Assembly (NCBI GenBank): GCA_023432005.1
Contig: JAEYVF010000193.1
Location: 1 to 38,015 of the forward strand
Direction: 5' to 3'
Length of the DNA stretch: 38,015 nt
From: Actinomycetes bacterium
Lineage (GTDB): Bacteria > Actinomycetota > Actinomycetes > Actinomycetales > Microbacteriaceae
Below, one piece after another: positions 15,288 to 23,364 of this stretch. The translations under genes were made by a program, and so were the position numbers. Position 1 is the first letter of the stretch. The number at the start of each line of letters is the position of its first letter. The notes beneath the pieces are model-generated. The model searched no databases, was not told where the DNA came from, and was given only the letters and a program-made list of their open reading frames with translations.

Positions 15288-16372
15288 GAGACTCCCCCGT
15301 CCTCGACACGCAGGCGCGCCGCCTCGAGCGTGAGCCCCGGCCCGAAGGCCATCGCGCACACGATGCCCGCGCGCTGCTCGGCGAGCAGGCGGCGCAGCAC
15401 GAAGAGCACCGTCGGGCTCGACATGTTGCCGTGGTCGGCGAGCACACCGCGCGAATGCCGCATGGCATCGTCGGGCAGCGCGAGCGCGTCCTGCACGTGG
15501 TCGACGATGCTGCGACCGCCGGGATGCACGGCCCATCCGCTCACCGACCCCGGGCCGTCGGGGAGCAGGGGCGCGACGGCCTCGCGGATGCCCCGCCCGA
15601 TGATGCCGGGCACCCTGCTCGAGAGGCGCATGAGGAAGCCGCCGTCGCCGATGGTCCAGCGCATCTCGTCGATCGAATCGGGCAGCAGGCCCGTGAGGAA
15701 GCCGTCGATCGCGAGCGAGGGGCCGGGCGCGCGGCGCGCCGCGACGACCGCGGCGGCCGCGCCGTCGGCGAAGAGCGACATCGCCACGATCTGCTCGGGC
15801 TCGTCGGTCGCGCGCAGGTGCAGCGTGCAGAGCTCGACGCACACGACGAGCACGACGGATGCCGGGTCGGCGCGGCAGATGGCCTCGGCGGTGCGCAGCG
15901 CGGGGAAGGCGGCCGAGCATCCCATGAAGCCGACGTGCAGCCGCGCCGTGCCCGCGTCGAGACCGAGCTCCTGCACGAGCGCGAGGTCGGGGCCGGGCGA
16001 GACGAAGCCCGTGCACGACGCCGTGATGACGTGCGTCACCTCGCTCGCCTCGACTCCCGCCGCCGCGAGCGCTCGCCGACCCGCCTCGACGGCGAGCGGC
16101 GAGGCATGGCGGGCGTAGAGGTCGTTGCGCGCGCCCGTCGTCGCCGGCACGATGCGGCCATCCGCGTCGAGCAGCTCCGAGTCGCCGCCCTCGACGAGCG
16201 ACTCGACGACCGTCGCACGGCTGTCGATGCCGGAGCTGTCGAACGCCGTCGCCACGAGGCGGGCACCGAGCCGCGAGAGGCCGGGCTGGGAGAGCAGGAT
16301 GTCGCGGGCGCGCTCCTGGGACAGGACGGCGGGCGGTGTCGCCGTCTCGATCGCCAGGATGCGCGCCGTCAC
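15284..16372 (-). CDS. type III polyketide synthase
   Basis: A 362-residue homodimeric chalcone/stilbene-synthase-like enzyme that condenses malonyl-CoA onto an acyl-CoA starter and cyclises the chain to resorcinols, pyrones or related phenolics. The triad is complete: C152 (HVGFMGCSAAF), H283 (GWAVHPGGRSI) and N316 (DHGNMSSPTVL). TASCTGFVSPGPD precedes it, as in bacterial members. Start GTG at 16372 overlaps the upstream stop by four bases (GTGA). The open frame is much longer upstream but crosses other genes. The starter unit cannot be read from the sequence. Confidence 0.95.
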   Translation of the reverse strand: MTARILAIETATPPAVLSQERARDILLSQPGLSRLGARLVATAFDSSGIDSRATVVESLVEGGDSELLDADGRIVPATTGARNDLYARHASPLAVEAGRRALAAAGVEASEVTHVITASCTGFVSPGPDLALVQELGLDAGTARLHVGFMGCSAAFPALRTAEAICRADPASVVLVVCVELCTLHLRATDEPEQIVAMSLFADGAAAAVVAARRAPGPSLAIDGFLTGLLPDSIDEMRWTIGDGGFLMRLSSRVPGIIGRGIREAVAPLLPDGPGSVSGWAVHPGGRSIVDHVQDALALPDDAMRHSRGVLADHGNMSSPTVLFVLRRLLAEQRAGIVCAMAFGPGLTLEAARLRVEDGGVS

Positions 16373-16884
16373 GTAGCGGGGCCGTCCGAGGCGGGCGGGG
16401 TGACGTCCTTCGAACGCACCACGATGACCTCGCCGATGTCGAGCGGCTGCTGCTGCCGGGGCACGGATGCCCGCTCCCCCGCGAGCGTCGCGTCGATGTC
16501 GTCCATCGCGGCCCGCAGCCTGCGCCGGCTCTCCGTCACGAGCTGCCACGCCGCGAACCAGAAAGCGCCCAGCACGAGCACGACGGCGGCCGCGACGATC
16601 GCCGGATGCGCGACGAGGCCCGCCGCGAGCAGGACGAGCCACAGCGCGCCGAGCACGACGGCATCCCAGGTCGACACCCCGCGCTCCTGCCGCACGCCGG
16701 GGCGCCAGACGATGAGGCCCCCGATCGCGAGCAGCGCCACGAAGAGGATCGGGCTCACGATGAGGTAGCCGAGGAAGCTCCAGCCGATGCCGTCGAGCAG
16801 GATGCCGCGGCCGACGAGCACCCATACGGGGAGCACGACCGCGAGCGGGAACAGCAGGCGGTAGACGACGCGGCGGACGACCAT
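16369..16884 (-). CDS. conserved membrane protein, first gene of PKS operon
   Basis: A 171-residue protein with about four membrane segments (roughly 8-28, 35-60, 75-93 and 95-113) and a cytoplasmic C-terminal region (RRRLRAAMDDIDATLAGE). I recall similar proteins in Microbacteriaceae labelled permease, but no transport motif is visible, so I assign no function. ATG at 16884 is six bases after TAGCCT, pointing to a leaderless operon transcript. It is divergent from map, with 22 bases between the two start codons. Confidence 0.8.
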   Translation of the reverse strand: MVVRRVVYRLLFPLAVVLPVWVLVGRGILLDGIGWSFLGYLIVSPILFVALLAIGGLIVWRPGVRQERGVSTWDAVVLGALWLVLLAAGLVAHPAIVAAAVVLVLGAFWFAAWQLVTESRRRLRAAMDDIDATLAGERASVPRQQQPLDIGEVIVVRSKDVTPPASDGPAT

Positions 16885-16890
16885 CCGTCA

Positions 16891-16896
16891 AGGCTA
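16891..16896 (-). promoter_or_regulatory. leaderless promoter of the PKS operon
   Basis: TAGCCT on the minus strand, six bases (TGACGG), then ATG at 16884. It overlaps the map -10 by two bases. Confidence 0.6.
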
Positions 16897-16900
16897 CGCT
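16895..16900 (+). promoter_or_regulatory. leaderless promoter of map
   Basis: TACGCT, six bases (CGAAAG), then GTG at 16907. Confidence 0.65.
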
Positions 16901-16906
16901 CGAAAG

Positions 16907-17677
16907 GTGATCGAACTCCGGACTCCTGCTGAGATCGAGCAGATGAAGCCCGCCGGGCGCTTCGTCGCGAGCGTGCTCGAGGCGACGCGCGATGCGGCCG
17001 ACGTCGGGGTCAACCTGCTCGACCTCGACGCCCTCGCGCACGAGATGATCCGCAAGGCGGGCGCGGAGTCCTGCTACATCGACTACCACCCGAGCTTCGG
17101 CGCGTCGCCGTTCGGCAAGGTCATCTGCACCTCGGTCAACGACGCCGTGCTGCACGGGCTCCCCCACGACTACCGCCTGCGCGACGGCGACCTGCTCTCG
17201 CTCGACTTCGCGGCATCCGTCGACGGCTGGGTGTGCGATTCGGCTCTCTCGATCGTCGTCGGCGAGCCCGACCCGGCGGATCTCGAGCTGATCGCCACGA
17301 CCGAGCGCGCGCTCGACGCCGCCATCGCCGCGGCGACCGTCGGCCACCGGATCGGCGACATCTCGGCCTCGATCGGCGACGTGGCGGAGGCGGCGGGGCT
17401 GCCCGTGAACCTCGACTTCGGCGGTCACGGCGTCGGGCGCACGATGCACGGCGACCCGCACGTCGCGAACGACGGCCGACGCAAGCGGGGCCTGCCGCTG
17501 CGCGCGGGCCTCGTGCTCGCGCTCGAGCCGTGGTTCATGCGCGGCACCGACGAGATCTACACAGATCGCGACGGATGGACCCTCCGCTCTCGCGACGGTT
17601 CACGCGGAGCGCACTCCGAGCACACCGTGGCGATCACCGCGGAGGGTCCGATCGTCTTGACCGCTCGCTCGAGCTGA
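16907..17677 (+). CDS. map: type I methionine aminopeptidase
   Basis: A 256-residue metalloenzyme that removes the initiator Met. All ligands are present: D100 (LSLDFA), D111 (VCDSAL), H174 (GGHGVG), E207 (LEPWF) and E238 (SEHTVA), with substrate H83 (VLHGLP). It is a second-type copy by context: the usual map next to adk/secY is not in this window, so it may be one of two paralogues (inference). GTG at 16907 coincides with the predicted transcript start. It converges on the nitrite-channel gene with four bases between stops. Confidence 0.95.
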   Translation: MIELRTPAEIEQMKPAGRFVASVLEATRDAADVGVNLLDLDALAHEMIRKAGAESCYIDYHPSFGASPFGKVICTSVNDAVLHGLPHDYRLRDGDLLSLDFAASVDGWVCDSALSIVVGEPDPADLELIATTERALDAAIAAATVGHRIGDISASIGDVAEAAGLPVNLDFGGHGVGRTMHGDPHVANDGRRKRGLPLRAGLVLALEPWFMRGTDEIYTDRDGWTLRSRDGSRGAHSEHTVAITAEGPIVLTARSS

Positions 17678-17684
17678 GCGGTCA
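17658..17684. terminator. bidirectional hairpin, map/nitrite channel
   Basis: A perfect nine-base stem TGACCGCTC (17658-17666) with GAGCGGTCA (17676-17684) and a nine-base loop. The map stop TGA (17675-17677) and the channel-gene stop (17684-17682) both fall in the structure. Confidence 0.6.
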
Positions 17685-18590
17685 GGCCTCGACGGCCACC
17701 GACGCCACGGCCGGCGCGGGCGCCGCTGCGGGTGCCGCGACCGGTCGGCGGCGGCGCACGGCCCGTGCCGTGTCGCCTCCGAGCGCCGTGCCCCTCGGCT
17801 GACGGGCGCGGTAGGTGGCGTAGAGCGGGATGCCCACGAACGCGAGGCCGCCGATGAGGTTGCCGAAGATGGTCGGCAGCTCGTTCCACAGCAGGTAGTC
17901 GAGCAGGGTGAAGTCGGCGCCCAGCAGCAGTCCCGACGGGAACAGGAACATGTTCACGATCGAGTGCTCGAAGCCCATGTAGAAGAACACCATGATGGGA
18001 AGCCACATCGCGACGACCTTGCCGACGAGGTTGTCGGACATCATCGAGGCCACGACGCCCGTCGACACCATCCAGTTGCAGAGGATGCCGCGCACGATGA
18101 GCGTGAGCATGCCCGCGGCGCCGTGCTCGGCGTAGCCCACCGTGCGCCCGTGGCCGATCTCGCCGATCGCCTGGCCGACGGCGGACGCCTCGCTCGAGAA
18201 GCCGTAGGTGAAGTAGATCGCCATGAGCACGGCGACCGTGAAGGCGCCCAGGAAGTTGCCGAGGAACACGAGCCCCCAGTTGCGCAGCATCCCGCGCACC
18301 CGGATGCCGGGGCGCCTGTCGAGGACGGCGAGCGGCCCGAGGGTGAAGACACCCGTCAGCAGGTCGTAGCCGAGCAGGTAGAGCAGCACGAAGCCGACGG
18401 GGAACAGCACCGCGCCGAGGAGCGGCTGCCCCGTCTGCACCGACACCGTGACGGCGAACGCGGCGGCGAGTGTGAGCAGCGCGGCGCCCATATAGGAGCG
18501 GATGAGGGTGTCGCGGGTCGAGAGCTTGATCTTCTTCTCGCCCGCGTCGATCATGCGGGTGACGAGCTCGGCCGGCTGGACGTAGGACAT
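17682..18590 (-). CDS. formate/nitrite transporter family channel (NirC-like)
   Basis: A 302-residue pentameric FNT channel protein. Six membrane segments are visible from about residue 30 to 265, with FNT signatures NFLGAF, RGILCNWMVSTGVV and the FEHSIVNMF motif carrying the pore histidine. The Pro/Ala/Val-rich C-terminal tail (about 275-302) is unusual in length and probably disordered. The neighbourhood of nirB, nirD and siroheme genes points to nitrite as substrate. The ATG at 18590 has GGAGG at the right distance; an in-frame ATG further upstream lacks FNT sequence. It lies downstream of trmD on the same strand. Confidence 0.93.
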   Translation of the reverse strand: MSYVQPAELVTRMIDAGEKKIKLSTRDTLIRSYMGAALLTLAAAFAVTVSVQTGQPLLGAVLFPVGFVLLYLLGYDLLTGVFTLGPLAVLDRRPGIRVRGMLRNWGLVFLGNFLGAFTVAVLMAIYFTYGFSSEASAVGQAIGEIGHGRTVGYAEHGAAGMLTLIVRGILCNWMVSTGVVASMMSDNLVGKVVAMWLPIMVFFYMGFEHSIVNMFLFPSGLLLGADFTLLDYLLWNELPTIFGNLIGGLAFVGIPLYATYRARQPRGTALGGDTARAVRRRRPVAAPAAAPAPAVASVAVEA

Positions 18591-18698
18591 GGGGCCTCCG
18601 GGGGAACGGGGTGGACACGTGTGAAGCGTGGTCCCCAGCATGGAGCGCGGATGTTTCCGGCGGCCTCGCGCGCTGTTGCGGCTGTCGAACGAATCGAT

Positions 18699-18721
18699 CA
18701 CATGGCCGTCCGGGCCACGTG
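18699..18721 (-). terminator. possible trmD terminator
   Basis: TGGCC/GGCCA (18703-18707 with 18713-18717) extends through one mismatch to CAC/GTG (18699-18701 with 18719-18721). It lies nine bases beyond the trmD stop. Confidence 0.4.
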
Positions 18722-18729
18722 AGGTCGCG

Positions 18730-19425
18730 CTACTCGCCGAGCAGCTCGGGCCGGTTGCGGCGCGTGCGCTCGAGCTGCTGCTCGCGCCGCCAGGCGGCGA
18801 TCGCCGCGTGGTTGCCCGACAGCAGCACGGGCGGGGTCTCGAGCTCGCGCCACACGGCGGGCTTCGTGTAGCTCGGGTACTCGAGCAGCCCGTCCTCGTG
18901 GCTCTCCTCGACGAGCGACTCGGGGTTGCCGACGACTCCCGGCACGAGACGGCCCGCCGCCTCGATCATGGCCATCACGGCGACCTCTCCCCCGTTGAGC
19001 ACGTAGTCGCCGAGGCTCAGCTCGCGCACCTGCGCGACCTCGGGACGTGTCGCGGTGTGCTCGACGACGCGCTGGTCGATGCCCTCGTAGCGTCCGCAGC
19101 AGAACACGAGGTGCGACGCCGCCGCGAGCTCTCGCGCGACGGGCTGGCGGAAGAGCTGCCCGGCGGGCGTCGGGAAGACGACCACGGCGTCCGTCGCGCC
19201 CGCGAGGATCGCGTCGAGCGCCTCGCCCCAGGGCTCGGGCTTCATGACCATGCCGGCGCCCCCGCCCGCGGGCGTGTCGTCGACCGTGCGGTGCCTGTCG
19301 TGCGTGAAGTCGCGCAGCTCGTGCACGCGCACGTCGATCAGGCCGCTCGCGCGTGCCTTGCCGAGCAGCGACACGTCGAGCACCGAGAAGAACTCGGGGA
19401 AGATCGTGACGACGTCGATACGCAC
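18730..19425 (-). CDS. trmD: tRNA (guanine-N1)-methyltransferase
   Basis: A 231-residue SPOUT methyltransferase that makes m1G37 in tRNAs. It has MRIDVVTIFPEFF, DDTPAGGGAGMVMKPEP, LVFCCGRYEGIDQRV, the knot loop ELSLGDYVLNGGE and the C-terminal SGNHAAIAAWRRE. GTG at 19425 is six bases after a TACGCT box, so trmD has its own leaderless promoter although the chelatase gene ends only 24 bases upstream. It is separated from its usual partners rimM and rplS. Confidence 0.97.
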   Translation of the reverse strand: MRIDVVTIFPEFFSVLDVSLLGKARASGLIDVRVHELRDFTHDRHRTVDDTPAGGGAGMVMKPEPWGEALDAILAGATDAVVVFPTPAGQLFRQPVARELAAASHLVFCCGRYEGIDQRVVEHTATRPEVAQVRELSLGDYVLNGGEVAVMAMIEAAGRLVPGVVGNPESLVEESHEDGLLEYPSYTKPAVWRELETPPVLLSGNHAAIAAWRREQQLERTRRNRPELLGE

Positions 19426-19431
19426 CCGTCG

Positions 19432-19437
19432 AGCGTA
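19432..19437 (-). promoter_or_regulatory. leaderless promoter of trmD
   Basis: TACGCT on the minus strand, six bases (CGACGG), then GTG at 19425. Confidence 0.65.
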
Positions 19438-19449
19438 GCCGGGCCCGGC

Positions 19450-20166
19450 TCAGGCGGATGCCGCGGCGTGACGCTCGAGCACGATCTCGACGAGCTCGGT
19501 CGGCGGGGAGGCCCCCGCGGCGAGCAGGGGCGCGCTCGTGACGTCGGCCCCCGCCGCGGCGGCCAGGTCGGCGAAGTAGCCGGGCGCGAGCAGGTAGCTC
19601 GCGACGACGACGCGGCAGTGCGGATGCGCCGCGCGCGTCGCGGCCACGGCATCCGCGAGCCGGGGGCCCGCGGCGGAGATGTAGCCCACCGTCACGGACC
19701 GTCGCAGGACGTTGGCCAGCCGGTGCGCCGTCTCGACGCAGTCGGCGAGGGCGCGCGCGTCGCTCGAGCCCGCCGCGGCGAGCACCACGGCGTCGTCGTG
19801 ACGCAGCCCCGCCTCCGCGAGCCTCCGCGCGAGCAGCTCGACGAGCCTGTCGTCGGGGCCGAGCGCGGGCGCGACCGTCACGCCCTCGACGGCGGCCGCG
19901 TCCTGCGCGAGATCGACGTGCACGTGGTAGCCGGCCGAGAGGAGGAGGGGCACGACGACCGCCGGGGCGCCCGCGGGAAGACCGCCGAGCACGGTCGGCA
20001 CATCCGGCTGCTGCACGTCGACGAAGCCGCCCGCGACCGCGACCTCGGGGCGCGCCTGAGCCACGGCCTCGACGAGCGCGGCGACCGCCGCGGCCCCCGA
20101 GGGCGAGGACGTGCCGTGGGAGATCGCGAGCAGCGCGGGCGGCGCGAGCGTCGCGACGGATGTCAC
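19450..20166 (-). CDS. CbiX/SirB-type sirohydrochlorin ferrochelatase
   Basis: A 238-residue chelatase that inserts iron (or cobalt) into sirohydrochlorin, the last step of siroheme synthesis. It has two CbiX-like halves: ALLAISHGTSSPSGA with the metal histidine H17, and LLLSAGYHVHVDL with further histidines; the second half contains VVASYLLAPGYF. Start GTG at 20166 overlaps the nirD stop by four bases (GTGA), so it is coupled to nirD. The product is the cofactor of NirB, encoded divergently; iron is therefore the likely metal. Confidence 0.9.
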   Translation of the reverse strand: MTSVATLAPPALLAISHGTSSPSGAAAVAALVEAVAQARPEVAVAGGFVDVQQPDVPTVLGGLPAGAPAVVVPLLLSAGYHVHVDLAQDAAAVEGVTVAPALGPDDRLVELLARRLAEAGLRHDDAVVLAAAGSSDARALADCVETAHRLANVLRRSVTVGYISAAGPRLADAVAATRAAHPHCRVVVASYLLAPGYFADLAAAAGADVTSAPLLAAGASPPTELVEIVLERHAAASA

Positions 20167-20558
20167 GCGGCGATCTCGATCTCGATCATGCCGCCGACGA
20201 CGCGTGTGCGATACGTCGAGAGCGCGAGCGAGGGGTCGTCGAGGCATGCACCGGTCTGCAGGTCGTAGACCTGCTTGAGCAGCGGGGAGGCGATCGTCGC
20301 GCGCTCGCCGCGCGAGCCGACGATGCCGCGCGCCATCACATACGCGCCCATGACCGGGTCGCGGTGGTCGACGGCGTACAGCTCGCCCGGCGCCGCGAGC
20401 ACGAGCGCGATCTGGCGGCCCTCCACGAGCACCGCCTCGCCCCACTCCGGCTCGAGCGCGTCGGCCTCGCACGCGGGGAACCACCCCACGGACGCCGGCT
20501 CGGCGGACTCGTCCCGGGAAGCGGCGGAAGTGGTGCGCTCGGGGATCGTGAGGGTCAT
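20163..20558 (-). CDS. nirD: nitrite reductase small subunit
   Basis: A 131-residue Rieske-fold subunit of assimilatory NAD(P)H nitrite reductase. It has WFPACEADAL, LYAVDHRDPVMGAYVMARGIVGSRG and SPLLKQVYDLQTGACLDD. It lacks the CxH and CxxH iron-sulfur ligands, as is usual for NirD. ATG at 20558 is preceded by GAGGAGG. It is transcribed divergently from nirB, whereas in most bacteria nirD follows nirB in one operon. Confidence 0.93.
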   Translation of the reverse strand: MTLTIPERTTSAASRDESAEPASVGWFPACEADALEPEWGEAVLVEGRQIALVLAAPGELYAVDHRDPVMGAYVMARGIVGSRGERATIASPLLKQVYDLQTGACLDDPSLALSTYRTRVVGGMIEIEIAA

Positions 20559-20588
20559 GCCGTCCTCCTCGTGTCGCGGATGCCCTCG

Positions 20589-20594
20589 ACGCTA
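20589..20594 (-). promoter_or_regulatory. probable nirD promoter
   Basis: TAGCGT on the minus strand predicts a start near 20582 and a leader of about 24 bases with the GAGGAGG site. Confidence 0.5.
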
Positions 20595-20627
20595 GGCGCG
20601 GCGTGTTACGCCCGACCTGCCCTCGCG

Positions 20628-20643
20628 GTTTCGCTCACGTGAC
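20628..20643 (-). promoter_or_regulatory. GlnR-like box upstream of nirD
   Basis: On the minus strand GTCAC-GTGAGC-GAAAC matches the published GlnR pattern GTNAC-N6-GAAAC exactly. Its centre lies about 53 bases upstream of the predicted nirD start. Confidence 0.6.
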
Positions 20644-20693
20644 GCTGTGCTCACACCCCCGCGGGTGGCGCGTGCGTCAGATGTGAGGTGTCT

Positions 20694-20709
20694 GTTACAC
20701 GGGCGAAAC
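20694..20709 (+). promoter_or_regulatory. GlnR-like box upstream of nirB
   Basis: GTTAC-ACGGGC-GAAAC matches the GlnR pattern exactly on the plus strand. Its centre (20701.5) is about 41 bases before the predicted nirB start, the classical position of an activator touching the -35 region. Confidence 0.65.
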
Positions 20710-20730
20710 GGCAGGGCAACCGCCCGTTCC

Positions 20731-20736
20731 TAGCCT
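20731..20736 (+). promoter_or_regulatory. probable nirB promoter -10
   Basis: TAGCCT predicts a start near 20743, 18 bases before the ATG. The leader contains GAGAGG as ribosome site. There is no good -35, as expected for an activator-dependent promoter. Confidence 0.5.
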
Positions 20737-20760
20737 CGAAGCACCGACGAGAGGCAGAAG

Positions 20761-23364
20761 ATGACGGATTCCCCCGCACCACGTCGCGTCGTCGTGATCG
20801 GCGCGGGGCCCGCGGCGCACCGCCTCGCCGACGCGATCCGCACCCGCGGCGAGGCCCACCGCATCCGACTCTGGGTCATCGGCGAGGAGGAGCACCTCCC
20901 GTACGACCGCGTCGCACTGAGCCGCCGCTTCCTCGGCGGCGACGACCTCACGCTCGACGCGAGCGTGTGGGACCACGAGGCGATCACGCTCCTGCGCGGG
21001 GAGCGCGCCGTCGCCCTCGATCGGGTCGCGCGCACCGTGACGACGGATGCGGGGCGTGTGCTCCCCTACGACGACGTCGTGTTCGCGACGGGGTCACGAG
21101 CGCCCGTGCCCGAGGTGCCGGGCGCCGAGCACGCTCGCGTGTACCGGACGATCGCCGACGTCGAGGATCTCGCGGCCGAGGTGCGACTGCTCGCCGCCGT
21201 GCTGGGGCGCCCCCCGCGCACGGTCGTCGCGGGCGGGGGCCTGCTCGGGCTCGAGGCGGCCGGGGGCCTCGCCGAGCTCGGCGCGGACTCCGCGATCGTG
21301 CACTCCGGCGGATGGCTCATGTCGGCGCAGCTCGACGAGGGCGCGGGGCAGGCGCTCGGCCGGCTCATCGCCTCGCGCGGCATCGCGATGCACCTCGGCA
21401 CCCGGCCGCGCGAGATCCTCGCGGCCGAGGGCGCCGTCACGGGGGTCAGGCTCACGAACGGGCAGACGATCCCCGCCGACCTCATCGTCTTCGCGATCGG
21501 CATCGCGGCGCGCGACGAGGTCGCCGCGGCCGCGGCGATCGAGGTCGCCCCGCGCGGCGGCATCGTCGTCGACGAGGAGTGCCGCGCGTCCGATCCGCGG
21601 GTGTGGGCGATCGGCGAGGTCGCTCACGTGCAGGGACGCTGTGTCGGGCTCGTCGCACCGGCCAACGCCATGGCCGAGGTCGTGGCCGACCGGCTGCTCG
21701 GCGGCGACGCGACCTTCACGACCATCGACGACGCGACGAAGCTCAAGCTCGCGGGCGTCGAGGTCGCGAGCTTCGGCGACGCGATGGGGGCGACCGAGGG
21801 CGCCCTCGAGGTCGTCTACGCGGACCCCGCGCGCGGCCTCTACCAGAAGGTCGTCGTCTCCGACGACGCGCGCACGCTGCTCGGGGGCGTCTTCGTGGGC
21901 GACGCCGCGCCCTACCTGACGCTGCGGCCGATGCTCGGGCGCGCGCTCGCCTCGGAGCCCGCGGCCTACCTCTCGGCGTCGGGCGCCGAGACCGCAGGCG
22001 CCGAGGAGCTGCCCGACGACGCCCTGCTGTGCTCGTGCAACAACGTCTCCGTGGGTGCTGTGCGGGCGGCGGTGCACGGCGCCGACGGCGTCGATCCCTG
22101 CCGCACGGTTCCCGAGCTCAAGGCGTGCACGCGGGCGGGCCTGCAGTGCGGATCGTGCGTGCCGCTCGTGAAGAAGACCCTCGAGCAGGAGCTCGCGAAG
22201 GCCGGTCTCACCGTGTCCCACGCCCTGTGCGAGCATTTCGCGCAGAGCAGGCAGGAGCTCTTCGAGCTCATCCGCGTGCTCGGCATCACCTCGTGGGAGG
22301 ACACGCTCGCGCGCTTCGGCACGGGACGCGGCTGCGACATCTGCAAGCCCGCCGTCGCGTCCATCCTCGCGAGCCAGCACGACGCCTACGTGCTCGACGG
22401 AGGCCGCGGCGCCCTGCAGGACACCAACGACCGCGCGCTCGCCAACATGCAGCGCGACGGCACCTACTCCGTCGTGCCCCGCATCCCGGGCGGCGAGATC
22501 ACGCCGGAGAAGCTCGGCGTGATCGCGCGCGTCGCGACCGAGTTCGGGCTCTACACGAAGATCACGGGCGGCCAGCGCATCGACATGTTCGGCGCGCGGC
22601 TCGATCAGCTGCCCGACATCTGGGCGCAGCTCGTCGACGCGGGCTTCGAGTCGGGGCAGGCCTACGGCAAGGCGTTGCGCAACGTGAAGAGCTGCGTGGG
22701 CTCGACGTGGTGCCGCTTCGGCGTGCAGGACTCCGTGGGCATGGCCGTGCGGCTGGAGCTGCGCTACCGGGGGCTGCGCGCGCCGCACAAGTTCAAGTTC
22801 GGGGTCTCCGGATGCGCGCGCGAGTGCGCCGAGGCGCGCGGGAAGGACGTCGGCGTCATCGCCACCGACGCCGGCTGGAACCTCTACGTGGGCGGGAACG
22901 GCGGCTTCCAGCCGACGCACGCGCAGCTGCTCGCGAGCGACCTCGACGACGAGGCGCTCATCCGCTACATCGACCGCTACCTCATGTACTACATCCGCAC
23001 GGCCGACCGCCTGCAGCGCACGGCTCGCTGGATGGAGGAGATCGACGGCGGCCTCGACCACGTGCGGGCCGTCGTCGTCGACGACTCGCTCGGCCTCGCG
23101 GCGGAGCTCGAGTCGGCGATGGCGCGGCATATCGAGAACTACGAGGACGAGTGGGCGGCGACGCTGCGCGACCCCGAGCGACTCGCCCGCTTCCGCAGCT
23201 TCGTGAACGCGCCGGGTGACGCGGCGCCCGGCATCCCCCGGGTCCGTGAGCGCGGTCAGGCGCGTCCCGCGACGGCCGCGGAGCTGCGCGAGGGCCGCGT
23301 GCTGCTCACGGGGGCCCGCATCCCCGTGCGCGACGCGTCGGGACGGGGAGGCGAGGATGACTGA
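20761..23364 (+). CDS. nirB: assimilatory nitrite reductase large subunit
   Basis: An 867-residue NAD(P)H-dependent enzyme reducing nitrite to ammonium. The order is: FAD site VVVIGAGPAAHRLA at the N-terminus, NAD(P) site VVAGGGLLGLEAAG (about 156-170), a BFD-like [2Fe-2S] domain with C424, C426, C463 and C466, a second small cysteine region (C490, C525, C528), the ferredoxin-like siroheme reductase half-domain, and the 4Fe-4S/siroheme ligands C645, C651, C685 and C689. All ligands are intact. ATG at 20761 follows GAGAGGCAGAAG. The gene starts the operon nirB-cobA-hemD and overlaps cobA by eight bases. Confidence 0.96.
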   Translation: MTDSPAPRRVVVIGAGPAAHRLADAIRTRGEAHRIRLWVIGEEEHLPYDRVALSRRFLGGDDLTLDASVWDHEAITLLRGERAVALDRVARTVTTDAGRVLPYDDVVFATGSRAPVPEVPGAEHARVYRTIADVEDLAAEVRLLAAVLGRPPRTVVAGGGLLGLEAAGGLAELGADSAIVHSGGWLMSAQLDEGAGQALGRLIASRGIAMHLGTRPREILAAEGAVTGVRLTNGQTIPADLIVFAIGIAARDEVAAAAAIEVAPRGGIVVDEECRASDPRVWAIGEVAHVQGRCVGLVAPANAMAEVVADRLLGGDATFTTIDDATKLKLAGVEVASFGDAMGATEGALEVVYADPARGLYQKVVVSDDARTLLGGVFVGDAAPYLTLRPMLGRALASEPAAYLSASGAETAGAEELPDDALLCSCNNVSVGAVRAAVHGADGVDPCRTVPELKACTRAGLQCGSCVPLVKKTLEQELAKAGLTVSHALCEHFAQSRQELFELIRVLGITSWEDTLARFGTGRGCDICKPAVASILASQHDAYVLDGGRGALQDTNDRALANMQRDGTYSVVPRIPGGEITPEKLGVIARVATEFGLYTKITGGQRIDMFGARLDQLPDIWAQLVDAGFESGQAYGKALRNVKSCVGSTWCRFGVQDSVGMAVRLELRYRGLRAPHKFKFGVSGCARECAEARGKDVGVIATDAGWNLYVGGNGGFQPTHAQLLASDLDDEALIRYIDRYLMYYIRTADRLQRTARWMEEIDGGLDHVRAVVVDDSLGLAAELESAMARHIENYEDEWAATLRDPERLARFRSFVNAPGDAAPGIPRVRERGQARPATAAELREGRVLLTGARIPVRDASGRGGEDD

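Noticed and set aside
18591..18698. A GlnR box upstream of the nitrite channel gene
   Set aside because: Only an isolated GAAAC is present on the coding strand, without a GTNAC six bases before it.
20163..20558. A defective Rieske protein (missing Cys/His ligands)
   Set aside because: Lack of the cluster ligands is normal for NirD.
21094..23130. A 678-codon antisense frame opposite nirB, and similar long frames opposite other genes (e.g. 3546-5768, 30588-32159)
   Set aside because: High GC opens long antisense frames. Their composition is low-complexity and shows no family motif, while the opposite strand encodes complete conserved proteins.
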